The translations under genes were made by a program, and so were the position numbers. From Kingdonia uniflora (Eukaryota > Streptophyta > Magnoliopsida > Ranunculales > Circaeasteraceae): DNA of 64,000 bases. Of this stretch, positions 35,455 through 48,059 are shown piece after piece (within the stretch, counting starts at the first letter, position 1; every line of letters starts with the position of its first letter). The stretch covers positions 1,116,001-1,180,000 of the forward strand of contig JACGCM010000510.1 of assembly GCA_014058105.1 (NCBI GenBank), given 5' to 3'. Under the pieces are notes generated by a model. That model did not search any database. It was not told the origin of the DNA and saw nothing but the letters and a program-made list of their open reading frames with translations.

Positions 35455-36427
35455 ATGTCTGTGACACTCAACAATGTTGAATTTCTACTATTGTTGCTCA
35501 CTAGAGCCAATTACCTCACTTGGTGCATTGACGATGACTTATTCTTAAAGTCATTTGGTCTGCAGAAGACCATCGCCATTGGCAACAAGGAAGATCCCAT
35601 GGAAAAAGCAAGGGCTTTGTTTATCCTCCGTCATCATATTCAGAATGACCTGAAGACTGAATACCCCAACAAGGTTGAGCCAGCTGACTTTGGGGTAAGC
35701 TTGCCAGTGCGTTATAGTCCACATAAGACCATTATGCACCCAAAAGTGATGCACCAATGAAATATACTTAGGTTCCAAGATTTTAGGACGGTCGCTGATT
35801 ACAATTCAGCAGTCCATTAAATCACTTCTACACTTGAGTTGTGTGAGAAGAAAGTCACTAATGCTGAAATAATAGAGAAGACTTTATCAACCTTCCATGC
35901 TAGCAATATTGTGATTCATAGGCAATATTGGTGAGAGAACTTGAAGACTCATGCAGTCTTGATTCAGGCATTGTTCCTCTCTGAGCAGAACAATGAACTT
36001 CTGATGAAGAATCATGCTATGCGGCCTTCTGGGAGTGCGCCGCTGCCTGCGTCAAACAATGTTTAGTTTCGGGGAAACAACTCTGCATGTCGGGGACAAA
36101 GATATAGAAGGGGCAGGAGAGGCTACCAGGGATACAGGAAGGATGGGAACCAGAAACCCTTTGGCCCCAGGAGAGGTCAAGGATTTGAGAATTCATGGAC
36201 ACTAGGCAATGTGAAGAAGCAGAAGAAGCCAGATCAGGGATCTAATTGCTTTAACTGCGATGACATAGGACACTGAGCACAGGAATGCCATGCACCACAG
36301 ATGGCTACTGATGATAGAGTCCGAACCCACCAGGCAGTTGTTGATACTAACTTCATCCCTCTGGAGTTCGCAGCGTCAGACTTCTTCGATGACATTGATG
36401 TCGGCATGAATCAACATACGGAGTAAT
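35455..36427 (+). pseudogene. gag: Ale-like copia gag
   Basis: The frame starts at ATG 35455 and shows the copia gag pattern: NYLTWCIDDDLFLKSFGL, then KARALFILRHHIQNDLKTEY. The frame then shifts, but later segments are recognisable: STFHASN near 35890, SEQNNELLMKNHA near 35985, an Arg/Gly-rich stretch near 36100-36180, and a zinc knuckle CFNCDDIGH.AQEC at about 36249-36290 with a stop codon in place of one residue. It cannot make a full gag. It would have formed the virus-like particle of this element. Confidence 0.85.
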
Positions 36428-36439
36428 CCATAATGATAT

Positions 36440-39294
36440 CTCAATAGACATGTGATGTCACATTAGAAAAGTACTAGAAGTTTCTTGTCTCACAGACTTG
36501 ATTTACTTTTTGTTGTTAGTATTTTTGATTTTGTTGGGAACATATCATTTATATTTCAATAAAGTGCTCGTGACATACATGAGATTCTCAATTTGTTATA
36601 AATTATTATTACTCGAATTTATTGCTTGGGAAGTAGTTAAATTTTATGTATGATAGTTCATCGACTACATACAACCTGCCTATGGCTCTATCTGCTCATT
36701 GAGCATGACCGATAATTGGATGAGTGGTGGCATATGTCTAAGAGACATTTCATACCACGCACTCAATCCTTTTGAGCTATACATATATTTCTTGTCTAAC
36801 CTTGTACATCAGGGATGGCATGAATATCATTGGCAAGGCCAACATGATAGAATGCATTAAATACGTTATGTTATTACTGTTTCACGGTACGATACAGGGT
36901 ATCTAGACCATTTAATAAACTAGTAAATCCAGCCAGATTTTATTGAGTTTTGGGAGATACATGGTAATACTTATCGTGTAATTACTATCGAGGAAAATGA
37001 CAGATAGGGTTTTGTGCATTCACTTAATGTCTAAAGGTTAGAACACGCTATTAAAACGATTTCCAATACACTCCTCAGGGTTGGGATACCGAGGAGGATT
37101 ATCAGGATTATATCTCAACTTTCCTTGAAAGGAGAGATGATCCAAAGAGTGTACATGTAACGTCTGTTTTCACGGAAAGTCTATAATGCCCAATGTGAAG
37201 TGGGATCTCTAGCCTTTGCTTCAACCGCATCCATAGAAACCCATGTGGACCTTTCCATCCACATAGTGGCGCACTTGTATATTTATGGTCATTAAAGGCG
37301 CATTTAGGAGATGGTTCTACGAATGCAACGTTAGCACAACTTCTCACATAGATCATTCAATCGCAGGCTCAGTTCCTGGATTAACAGATCCAAGTCGATC
37401 GATGCGACTTAACGGGGGCTTGGGAGTTGGACTCATAGGCTTTTGATGATTATTTTACCGCTAAATATGATAGATGATTGAGCATCGTGAGTTCTCCATA
37501 CCATACCCATCTCGGGATTGGCGTAGAACCTAATTAAGCAATTTTGGATAATTGTTAAGCCATTGTTATTACGATCACAGCTTCCAGCGAGTGTGTGGGA
37601 TTTATATTCTTGCTCCCATAACACTGATTAGGGTTCATCCTTTAACAGGTCATCAAATTATTTTTCCCAAAAGCGACTAGTAACTGGATCGGATCCCGGT
37701 GTCGCCCATTGACGAACATTTGGATATTTCGTACAGGTGCCAATCGTACCACAATGTATGAAGATGGGACCCTCGACGTCGGCCTGGTATTATATGGGTT
37801 ATGATTCGTATTTATCACTGGATATTTGGACCCACTGGGGACTTATATACTGCAGGGCAGATAATTGTCACTTTGATGAAACGATATTCCCAGCATTGGG
37901 GGGAGGAATGACAGTCAATACTGAGGATGTTTCCAAGAAGTCTTGGAAAATACCATCGTTATCTCATCTAGATTCCTATACATAAGTTAGGTGACAATAA
38001 GGTTCAACGGGTTACAAACCTTCAATAGATCGCAAATGATTTACTAGATGCATTCATAGGCACTATTGAAGTACCGTAAGTATATGTACCTGTAAGTAGT
38101 ATACCTATATAGCAGATTATTCCGAAGGAACTAGTACCGCAGCAGAACATTCTAGGGGAGTTAATACCGCAAACGAATTTGAGGCTTAGACTCAGTGCAA
38201 AGCACCGTTGGAAGAAAATATTCTGAGCCGGGGAGCTGCAGAATAAGGGACAAATATGACTAATGGTGTAGTCGGTTCATCGAGGATGGAACCACCCATT
38301 TACAATATATTCATATTCGCTGCTGTACTCGCCATCAAGGATGAGGATTCATAGTTACTTATTGTAAACGACTATGCGTTGTTGTACATTAACAAAAGTT
38401 GGTATCTGGAATCCAAACAGAGCTCAGCTTGTGCATAATGCAAAGTGATACCATTGAGTCTATCAGTTATAAATAGGAAAGGTATGAAAATACTATTAAC
38501 TCGAAGAGATAATTTGGTCAAGGCAAGACTAGTTGCCTAGGAAATCTTTAAAAGATCTGGCATCGATTGCAATATGACCTATTACCTGGTTATGGATGCT
38601 ATAATGTTTCAGTACTTATCAGTCTGTCAAGTTGTTGGGGACAAGCTAGATATGCATCTAATGTAAATACAGCGTATCTATATGGGAAACTAGATACGGA
38701 TATATACATGAAGCTACCTGGAAAGGTATAAGTTTCTGGAAGCAACTAGGCCCGACACACGAGGTGTGTACGTAATAAAACTGGAAAAGTTATTGTTGAC
38801 TTGAAGCAATGGGCCCTTGTGACATAGTTGACTGAGTATTTGAAGGTCAAGGACTTTACAAATATCTTTATGTGTCCATGCATTCTTATACATAAATTAG
38901 CTTCAGTATCATCATAACAGTGTACTAAATAATTTGAATATCATTAGACCTCTGGGGGAGATTGCGAGAGCCGCCGAATACCTTGGGAAGGAATTCGAAA
39001 TACAAGACCTTGGGAAATCAAGAGTGTCTCAATTTACATATCAAACATCTTGGTAGTGGCACTTGTACACCAAGCAATATATATCGAAAGAGTTATCTAA
39101 CACTTCGATATGGATGTAGAACACGGTGTTAAGTTGTTTATTCCGCGTCCAACACTTGGGTGTGGACAACGACACCTTCCACCATCTTAATCGGGGGAGA
39201 AACTCTTAGGGCCGTTGTACTGACTAGGAGGTGCTTTACTTTAGTTAGCTGGGTATACTAGACCCAATGACTCACTCACAATGAACTTTTTGGT
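36440..39294 (+). pseudogene. Decayed pol region (protease, integrase, RT) of the Ale-like copia element
   Basis: No long frame survives. Short copia RT-like phrases can be read, for example NTAYLYGKLDTDIYMKLPG at about 38664-38725 (motif near the RT palm), followed by further fragments in shifting frames. The position between gag and RNase H and the spacing fit pol. Open frames such as 37737-37985 are by-products. Confidence 0.6.
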
Positions 39295-39936
39295 TTGCCA
39301 TGGTTCTCTTCCACCCAAAGGCACTGGATTGAGATCAAACACATTTTGAGATATCTCATCGGCACGAAAAACTGGGGTCTGTTCTATCCACAACTTGGAA
39401 AACGGGAAATTATAGGATACGCCGATGCAAGATATTTTTCAGATCTACATAAAGGCCTATCACAATCGGGTTATGTATTCTTGTATGAAGATACTGCAAT
39501 TTTATGGAGATCGGTGAAGCAGACGATGGTTGCTACATCCTCAAACCACGCAAAGATTCTTGCATTACATGAAGCCGACAGAGAATGTTTTTGGTTGCAT
39601 TCTATGATCAACCATATCAACAGGAGTTGCGGTCTAAATTCTATCCAAGATAAGCTGACGACACTTTATGAAGACAATGCGGCTTGTATCGTTCAAGTCA
39701 AAGGCGGATTTATTAAAGGTGACAAGACAAAGCATATTTCACCAAAGTTCTTCCACATACACGAGTTCCAGAAGATGAATAAGATTAACGTTGCTCAAGT
39801 CCATTTAGAAGACAACTTGGCGAATCTATTCACGGAGGCTCTTGCATATCCTATGTTCAAGAGATTAGTTCATGGAATTGACATGCGCAGTTTACAAGAT
39901 TTATTATCTCAGGGAGATCGACGTCAGGGGGAGTAA
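39295..39936 (+). pseudogene. Copia RNase H domain, C-terminus of pol
   Basis: A 213-residue frame survives. It has IKHILRYLIGTKNWGLFY, then GYADARYFSDLHKGLSQSGY (the YADAD..D...RKS.SGY signature with D to R and other changes), ILWRSVKQTMVATSSNHAK (family: W.SKKQ..VA.SS.EAE), TLYEDNAACI (DN...A) and a KHI..KFFHIHE motif. Several catalytic and structural residues are replaced, so the domain is not active. It ends at a TAA soon before the 3' LTR purine tract. Confidence 0.9.
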
Positions 39937-40169
39937 CCCCAGCCTAACGTGGACACATGCGTGTTGTATTCTTTTTCTTGATAACGTAGTTTTTATCCAA
40001 GGAGGTTTTACTGGTTGGAGGTTTTGATGAGGCAACGTATACGCGTCCCCAACCTATACAGGGCATATGATTATACTCTTTCCCTGCACAGCTTTTTTCC
40101 CAAGAGGTTTTCCTAGGTAGAGGTTTTAATGAGGCAAGTCATCCTAGTATGGAATACCCCAAGAGGGAG

Positions 40170-40426
40170 TGTTAAGAGTTGGGCCCAAGCCCAAGCTAGG
40201 AACCCAACAGAGTTGAGGTATCCTATACAGATTCCTAGCAAACCCATAGGCCCAATAAGGTTATGGGAAGAGTTAGAGTACAATAGGGAATCCTTCTGGG
40301 TTACTTATATATATCATTATACTATGTACAGAGAACACGGTTATGATAATCAATAGATCTTTTTCTCTATTTCTCTCTTGTTCATTCTTTACTATTATTC
40401 TGCTCTAGATTAATCATATCCCAACA
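40170..40426 (+). repeat. 3' LTR of the Ale-like copia element
   Basis: It pairs with 33557-33813 and is followed by the AAAAT target copy. Confidence 0.9.
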
Positions 40427-40431
40427 AAAAT

Positions 40432-40918
40432 AATTTTGAACAATATGAGATTAATCTATAAAAGCAAAGAATGGACAACAATCAAAGAGTGGGCAACAAA
40501 CCTACAACTTCTACCAAAATTTCGGCCGAGTCTCTCCTATAAAATGAGAATTTACAATTTATAAACCTGTTAAATCACGTAAAAAATGACTTATAAATGC
40601 ATAATGGATACCACATTACAAGTAAAACAAACACATAATTAACTATATAACAAGACAAGATCACCCAAAAAGTTTACATACATAAACATATACATATCTA
40701 ACTTCATAGATATGTATGCACAAACTAAAATTATAAAAACATTATTAAAACTAAAGCAAAATATGATGTCTTTTTTATTCATATTATAGAGAAATCCAAC
40801 TTACAAAAGTGACAAATAATATCAAAGCCATATTATCATAAATAAACTAAAAACTACTAAACATCATTTATAGTTCAAAGAATACCAATTATGTTTCATC
40901 GCTTATGTCTGGAGTCGG
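40432..40918. other. hAT 3' untranslated/subterminal sequence
   Basis: AT-rich non-coding sequence of the hAT element between the nested copia element and the transposase stop codon. I see nothing else in it. Confidence 0.5.
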
Positions 40919-40921
40919 CTC

Positions 40922-43424
40922 TTACTTAAACTTGAATCTTCTCGCATTCTTGACTATAAAAGTATTAATTACGCTATCATAATCAAATTTTTTAATCATA
41001 TATTTCTCGATCGATAGCATAGCAAGCCCATTCAATCTTTCTTGCAACATGGTTGATCGAAGATATGATTTGATCAATTTCAACTTTGAAAACGTTCTTT
41101 CTCCGTATGCAACGGTTATTGGAATTGTCAGAACTATCATATAAGCAATTCACGCATTTGGGCAACAATGTTCCAAGTACTTCAAATAATTAAGCATTTG
41201 AAATACAGTTTTTAATTCTTCTAGTAAACAGTCCCCCAAAAATAGCAATTTGGAATATACGCCTTCCCCGTCAATATCAGAATCCATATTATCTCTTAAA
41301 AAATCTTCAAGCTTATTACAGTTCATCTTCAAGTGGCCACTGTGCATAGAACGTAACTTCTCCACATCACACATAAAACCAAAAGTCTCTTCGTACATCA
41401 TAAATTGTTTAAACCAAACGTTAAAATGACATTAAAGCTTAATCAATTATACGAAGGAAGTAGTCTTCTCGGAATGATTCGTAAGGTGATAATATCTGAT
41501 CTTCTCTAATATCCTCGTCCAAGTATTTGTTTCTACGAATGATACATTTCTTTTATGAAATATGGGATTTATCTTCATTTCAACTATAACCTTCTTAGCT
41601 TCTTCCATGGCCTCCTCAAATCTAGTTTCTCTGTACTTTTGGAAAAAACTGATGAGCCCTTTTAATTGAGTGATAACAACATCTATTAGAATATCCTTCG
41701 CTTGAAAATATAAGATAATAAAGTTGACAACAGACAATAAATCCTACCAAATAATCATGATAAGTAAGAGCTCAAAAGTTTTAATCTCGTGTTCGAAAAG
41801 ACTCTCCGCTTTACTTACTGATTGACCATCATCTCTCGTACTTGCTAATTCAATTAAAGCAGATCTTATCGATGGAGCTTGGAATTTTATTATTTTTACA
41901 CTTTCAACTCGACTTTTCTAACGTGTTTGTGACAATTGTTTAATCGCAAAACCCTTCACAAGAGTTACTTTTGCTTTACAAACACCCCACCGCTTTGCAG
42001 AAGATAAAAACAATGTATATATCCGTTGTATCACTCCAATAAAAGATATAGCCCTTACAAAAGTATTTGCCATATCAGATAGTGTGAGATTGAGACTATG
42101 ACAACCGCATGGCGCATAAAATGCTCTAGGATTTACCGCAAGTATCCTATTTTGTGCGCCTTTATGTTTTCATTTCATATTGGACCCATTGTCTTATCCT
42201 TATCCCCTTAAATCATTCACATCAAGTTTAAGATCTCCCAATACTTGAATAAGTTCCTTAATAAGTTTTTGCCCAGATGTATAGTTCACCTTTATAAATC
42301 CTAAAAAGAACTCTTTTATACTTACCAGACTGTTTGAAACATTTACACAGCGTATTATAATAGTCATTTGTTCATCACGACTAATATCTGGAGTGCAATC
42401 TAGTATCAAAAAAAAAATTTTGCTTCTTTAATTTTTGTAATGATTGCACTTCTAATCTTATTTGCTAACAATTGAATAAACTCATTTTGGATCTTATGAC
42501 TAAGATAATGATATTGACTTTCCTTAGTATCAAACTGTCGAATGCGTTCTTACACCAGTAGATCGAATTCAACAATCATCTCAATGATACTTAAGAAATT
42601 TCCATTGTTCTCTTGGTGAAGCTTTTCATTATCCCCACAAAAAACCAAATTGTTTTTAGCGAGTATTTTCACTAAAGAAAGTATTATAAACAATACTTGT
42701 CTCCAATTTTCTTTATCCTTGTTGAGTTGTTGTTGCGCATATTCATCGATGGTTTTATTGTTATTCAATCTTTTTTCCAAATTAATCCAACTACTCATGC
42801 ATTTGATGTGATCATTACTAGATTCATGACTTTTAAGCCTTGGAAAAATATTATACCAATCCAAAAATCCGTCAGTTGCTAATTGGGTATTGTTTTCTTC
42901 TTCTTTAAACAACTTGCAACAAAAGCAATACACCTTGTTCAGACTAATTGAGTATACTAACCATCTCCTATCCACTTTATCTCCATTTGCTAAGTATCTC
43001 ATAAAATATTTATAAGAGAAATGTCTAGCACTATTGTCATGAGGATATTCGAAATTAATTTCTCTTATAGGACCTTCTTCTACTAAGAAGTCTATAACAT
43101 TTTGAGTAATCTTGTCCCAATTTTCTCAATCCCGATTAATCTTATTCCAATCTACAGATTGATTACTCTCTTTTGGTTTTTCATTGTCATTTTCTCTTTG
43201 AGGTTCATAAGGTTCTTCAATTAGAGGTTCTTCAATCATAGGTAGATTAAGTTCATCAATTAGATGCTCTTCACTCACAACATGTTCAATTAAACTTTTT
43301 GCCTGTTTGCCTTTACCAAAAAATTTGAAGATATCTTCAGCTTGAGATTGTGTTAATGCATCACTTTTTTTTCTTTTTTTGTCGTTTTGAACTTTCAGAA
43401 GGATGTCTAGTGTTAGGCAACATT
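40922..43424 (-). pseudogene. hAT transposase, ZMYM1/TTF-type, degraded
   Basis: Read on the minus strand from an ATG at about 43424, the N-terminal region is Lys/Ser-rich. It is followed by the TTF-like zinc-binding region RRWLVYSISLNKVYCFCCKLF (43002-42890), the DUF4371-type segment, LDCTPDISRDEQMTIIIRCV (42403-42340; first catalytic Asp region of the RNase H fold), CHSLNLTLSDMA (about 42094-42060), and the hAT dimerisation domain GERTFSKLKLIKSYLRSTM with LNGLAMLSIE (41107-41000). This domain order matches plant zinc-finger MYM-type-1-like transposases of about 800 residues. Stops (for example in the NRD.ENWDK stretch near 43127) and frameshifts divide it into at least six pieces. Most motifs are still readable, so this relic is only moderately old. 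Confidence 0.9.
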
Positions 43425-44216
43425 ATAAATAATAACGAGCCAGAGACTAGGTTCAACTCGCTAACCTTGAATTCAACATAGGTTTACTCGATGTTCACAT
43501 CTTTTTTGTACTATATGCATAACACAGTCACACGAACACCACATACACAAATTCAATACATGTTTCAATGTTTTATCTCCATTAGGGAAACCCCTAATCT
43601 TCAACAACTCTAGTGTTTGATAATTTAATAAAACATATCTTTTGAATTTGAAGAAAACTCCCAATTCTACCACTACCAAAATAACCCAATTTTAAAATTC
43701 TTGTACAATTAAAACATGAATAGATTCAGCAACAAGATGGACAAATTACTTATTTAATTTTGATCAAGCTCCAGTTCGTAAAAGAATCATAACTCGCGTC
43801 AATCGCAATTTCTCAGTTCTCACAAATCACAAATTCATAATTAAAGAGTTGAAGAGCGAGAAAAGGGTTTTGTTTGGGCTGGTTAAAACCAATCTATACT
43901 AAAACAATCACGACAATCACAACATGGTCTCTGAATCTAATTTATTGATTATGTTGAGAGAAGGGTTCACAACAATCTTCGTTCAAACCAATCCCATTGA
44001 ATCAATGAATCATTCTTGAGAGGGAGAGTTTGTCCAGTCTCCAGATTAATAAAAAACTCTCTATTGGGCTGGTTTCAGACTTTCATTATTACATGAGGCC
44101 CAAACCCAAATAACTAAAAACATGGGGTATTTTGGAGGCCCAGAAACATATGAGGGTTACGATATTAGGAGGCCCTAGACGACCATCTTATAGGTCTTTA
44201 CCCAGGGTCGGGCCTG

Positions 44217-44224
44217 TCTCTAGT
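44217..44224. other. Target site duplication of the hAT element, right copy
   Basis: TCTCTAGT, identical to 33373-33380. LINE coding sequence resumes directly after it. Confidence 0.9.
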
Positions 44225-44238
44225 AGATTGAGGTCTAA
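44225..44238 (+). pseudogene. LINE ORF2 stub
   Basis: Fourteen bases (reading RLRSK after the LGLPLISS end of the previous piece) continue the LINE protein before the next insertion, which begins at 44239. The rest of the LINE is not in the window. Confidence 0.6.
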
Positions 44239-45149
44239 GAGCATCCCCTAAAGTGCCTCACTACCTTGAAATCCAAGGTGCCACATAGGATTTTCGTCCT
44301 CTAACAGTGCCTTACTAACTTAGATTTGAGTTTCCAAAAGCAAAGTTGAGTCTTGGATTCCAAGACTCAACCTTGGATTTTTACTTCGTGATTGGACACC
44401 TAAGTGTTATGCGCCTATCTGTTTTATAAACAGGCACTTAAGACGCCTATGTTAATATTTTTTTAATTAGGCACCTAACTCTTAGGCACCTGTTGAACTG
44501 ACTAAATTCGTTGGAGCTTCCAAAACCAAGTCATTTCCCTCTCTTCACCACTTAAACAAAAACTACCTCCAATTGCACCACAACTCCTCTTCTTCACTCT
44601 ATCTACATCAAATTAGGTTTGAAATTGTTGAAGCTTAATCTCTTAAGGTAAGTTCATGCTTAATTTTACCATATCCCCTTAAATTTCTAGAATACAATAT
44701 TCTAGGGTTTTAAGTTTTTCTTGATTATTAATACAATCTATACTAAAATTATTAGATAAGTTCTATGAATACAACGCAAGAGAAAGATTTTGATACCAAG
44801 ATTAGTTTGAATTAACCCAATAATTGGGGACAACAACAACAACAATAAATCCTACCTAATTGGTTGCAATTCACTCATTCCCCTCAACCTTAATCATCTC
44901 AATCAAAGCCCTTTCAATCATTAAACATACCCAACAATTGGGTACAACCCTCTCAACCATTCATACTACCTTATAATTTGGGGCAACCCTCTTAATTTGG
45001 CATTCCCGCTCAATTATAATATCCTTATCCATTCGCCAATCCCTCACAATCTTAATCATCTCAATCCCAAGCATCTCAATCAGTTGACTTATTGCAGTAG
45101 CATATTTCCCAAATTTGGCAAGGATCAGCCGGCATAACATAGTTAAAGA
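44239..45149 (+). mobile_element. Left end of a probable PIF/Harbinger element
   Basis: It begins GAGCATCCCCTAAAGTGCC after TAA (44236-44238). A GAGCATC..C start with a TAA/TTA target is typical of plant PIF/Harbinger elements. From 44765 a Gln/Asn/Pro/Ser-rich sequence can be read in pieces (MNTTQEKDFDTKISLN, PNNWGQQQQQ), resembling the low-complexity N-terminus of the SANT/Myb-like ORF1 protein of these transposons. The right end and the DDE transposase are not seen; a Tat-type LTR interrupts at about 45150. Assignment rests on the terminal motif and composition. Confidence 0.45.
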
Positions 45150-45494
45150 TTGAAAGTATTCAAGAAGATACCACAAGTTCTTGATCTACCAAAAGTAGCC
45201 GTTGTACCTGGTCAAGAAATATGAGACTGTTTTTTTTATTTTGTAAACTGCTTGTATCTACTATAAATATAGGCAGAGAATAGATTATTCAGATCCGTAA
45301 CCCTGCAGTCACTCAAAAACTTGTAATAACTAGCAACATATTAGATTTTATATCAAAACCTTCATCGAGGTCGTGGTTTTTCTCAGCCTTTACTGATTTT
45401 TCCATGTAAAATCTTGTTTGTTTAGCTTATTATTGCACCTTCCTTACGAAAAGTATTGGCGAAGATTATCCTTTCGGAAAACATGCCATTACAA

Positions 45495-45513
45495 TTGGCA
45501 TCCTTTGTGGGAA
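45495..45513 (+). other. Primer binding site, Tat type
   Basis: TTGGCATCCTTTGTGGGAA matches the Tat-lineage form TTGGCGCCGTCTGTGGGAA, with three differences, directly after the LTR end. Confidence 0.7.
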
Positions 45514-45555
45514 ATACCATACTTTACTTTACCACCCTCGACCAAAAATAATCCG

Positions 45556-47232
45556 ATGGCAAATATGAATCTCCGAAGCCATTCCAACACAGTAAGAGAT
45601 CATATGATCAATCTGATCCCAAAAATAGTTAACATGTACAACGCACTGATCAAACTTCAGAAATAGATAGAGTAAAAAAAAACCAAAAGATTGGAAGATC
45701 AGCGCATTCATTCTCAAGCTCTTCAAGTGAAAAGAGATAAAAGAAGGAAAACATTAAACAAACAGAGTCGAACACCTCAGAAGGAGATGAAGAGATTAAG
45801 GGGAACCCAAGATCAACTCACTGGCCGCCAAGTATCACCGCCACAAGCCCAAAGTGATCATCGGTCAATAGCAACTCAGAGAGGTGATCAACCTAGAGAA
45901 GGCGGATTACCGACTTCCCGATCCGGATCTAGAAATCCACACCGAACTTCTTGGTATTTTGGTTTGACATCTTCAACATCGACAACTCAAGGAAGTTGAC
46001 GCACGTGTCATCAAACTCCACCACCACCAGAAAGAAGACCAATAAGGGGCCGATTAGGAATAGAAGGACAGTGGGATTTTGATCTGCAAGTTGCAACCTT
46101 ACCAATTCCTCCTCCACAGTTTGTCAACTTGGATGAACTAAACAGTATGATCCAGGCCGTACACTTTGATATCCCAGGCCGATGGTCTGTACTTGACAGA
46201 ATCAAGACAAACCCCATCTTCCCTCATCTCAAAGTCATGCCCATTCCAGACAATTTCCATATGCCAAAGTTCATTCAATATGCAGGCCTCATTCGCCTGC
46301 TTACCCATATACGATATTTTAAAGCCGCAATGGGATTATACTCCAAACTCAACCATATGCTATGTAGGCTATTTAATATGAGCATGATAGAAGAACCTCC
46401 CAGATGGTTCCATACAATCTAAGAAGGCTCCATCACCATATTCAGCCAGTTGCAGTGTTTATTCGAGTCCAATTATGCTCACACTAAGGAGCGAGAGATT
46501 ACTGTAGATTCCTTGCTCTTCTTCGAGTAGGGCGCAAATAAAACCTTGACAAGCTTTTATAAGCGTTTCTTACATGAAATATGAAAAATTAGGAACTCAA
46601 ATCCCAAAATCGTCGTTCCAGTATTCATCTCAGCCCTTCACATCGAATCTAAGGTTTGAGAAAAACTTATTCTGCACAAGCCAAGAATGGTGATCGAAAT
46701 GATTGATGTATTTAATAACTATATCGAACTTGAACGATCCAAGAAGGATAAAATGAAGAGTTCCTCTACCATCCATTCTCGGGAAACAACTTCTTCTCTA
46801 CCCCGAAAGTCTACTACTACTGAAGCACCTAAGCAATACGGCAAAAACGCCAACAATAATAGGAGACCTGACAGAAAGGATGGGTGACTCGACAGACCTG
46901 TCCCAGTTCTACCCCCAATAACAACAACCCTATCTGTTATCTTACCAATGATAAATGGTGATGAGTGTTATTGAGCACCACAAACAATTCGCGATATCCC
47001 CAACAAACTTCTATGTCAGTATCACAATGTGCATAGTCACGAAACTGACAACTATTACTCTTTCATTCAAATCTTTCATCACATCCTCTTAGCAGGAAGG
47101 CTTCATAATTATGTCATCGACATCCAAAAGTTCCTCGAGGATAAGACAAAGAACAGAGACGTTGAACAAAATCAGGGCCAAGGGCAAGCTCGTCACCTTT
47201 ATACGATCGAAATTGAAAAGGGAAAAAAATAA
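45556..47232 (+). pseudogene. gag: Tat-type gag
   Basis: A first frame (45556-45665, MANMNLRSHSNT) is followed by a charged linker (45691-45999) and then the gag core from 46129: MPIPDNFHMPKFIQYAG (family: P..F..P.F..Y.G..DP..H). There are further pieces to about 46600 with stops at 46420 and 46528, then a Lys/Ser/Thr-rich stretch at 46687-46887. Compared with the family's 500-600 residues most of the length is present, but in at least five frames. It is not functional. Confidence 0.75.
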
Positions 47233-47262
47233 TAGGACGATTGGATCACATCTTCTTGCAAA

Positions 47263-47780
47263 ATGACCTCCTCAGATAAATCAGCGAAACTTCTTCCCAG
47301 CTCGAGCAAGTCAAAATGTCCATACCATATTACCTTCGAAGACTGTGAAACCAGTCATGTAAAATATCTTCATGATGACCCTCTAGTCATTATGCTCAAG
47401 GTTGGACAAGACTACCTGCATGCGCTTCTCGCCGACACAGGAAGCGCTACAGATGTTTTATTCAGAAGAGCAATTGAAGTTCTAGGACTCAAAGATTCTG
47501 CTAAAGCTTTGACAACAATAATTACCGGCTTCAACAATTCATAAGAATCGGCCAAAGGAGAAATTACTCTGCCAGTTCAGGCAAGATCAGAAACCACATT
47601 CGTTAAATTCCTATTCATCGATGCTGAGTCCAAGTATTTGGAAATTTTGGGACGTAGTTGGTTACATTCGATCAAAATAGTACCTTCTACATATTATTTA
47701 GCATTAAGATTTCTAACAAATCATGGAATCTAAGAAATCATAGGTAGCCAAGCAATTGCACATATGTGCGAGAATACCAC
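47263..47780 (+). pseudogene. Tat-type retroviral-like aspartic protease
   Basis: The active-site motif LLADTGSATDVLF lies at about 47425-47463 (Asp-Thr-Gly-Ser at 47434-47445; family VDTGSS.D.L). A hydrophobic LEILGRSWLHSIK region follows at about 47637-47675, the usual ..ILGR.WL.. flap-distal motif. A stop at 47542 separates the two. It processes the polyprotein in live elements. Confidence 0.85.
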
Positions 47781-48059
47781 CAACTCTCATACAACAAAAC
47801 TTCTCAAAGCATAGCAACTACAATATGCAAGGCCCCCCATATTCGAGTAACATGACATCGAATTGGTTGAATCCATTGAACTCAATGAACCCGGGTGTTA
47901 CACATTCATCGGCTCTAAGTTATCAACCGAAAAAAGAAGAAGACATAATCCAGCTATTTAAGATAAACATCGACATCTTTGCCTGAACTTTCCAAGAAAT
48001 GCTTGGCATTAATCCATCAATCGCATGCCACAGACTGAACCTCCTGCCAGACAGCAAAA

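Larger units (their letters stand above)
33557..40426 (+). mobile_element. Ty1/copia element, Ale/Retrofit-like, nested in the hAT element
   Basis: LTRs of 257 bp at 33557-33813 and 40170-40426 start TGTTA and end CCCAACA, with perfect AAAAT target copies (33552-33556 and 40427-40431). A purine tract (AAGAGGGAG) precedes the right LTR. The sequence after the left LTR, CGTTATCAGCACGC, is not the standard iMet site but is the form often seen after short copia LTRs of the Ale/Retrofit type. Gag and RNase H are recognisable; the middle (protease, integrase, RT) is badly frameshifted. The LTRs differ at about a dozen or more positions, so the insertion is not recent. Confidence 0.9.
33381..44216 (-). 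mobile_element. hAT DNA transposon, 10.8 kb including a nested copia element
   Basis: It is bounded by perfect 8-bp target copies. The ends, TAAGGTTGGCCCTA on the left and CAGGCCCGACCCTG on the right (minus strand), are degenerate versions of the CAGGG.CGGCCCTG ends of this hAT group, and nearly all differences are transitions. Without the nested copia element it is about 4 kb. It carries one decayed transposase gene on the minus strand. A run of 16 C at 33429-33444 lies near the left end. Confidence 0.9.
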
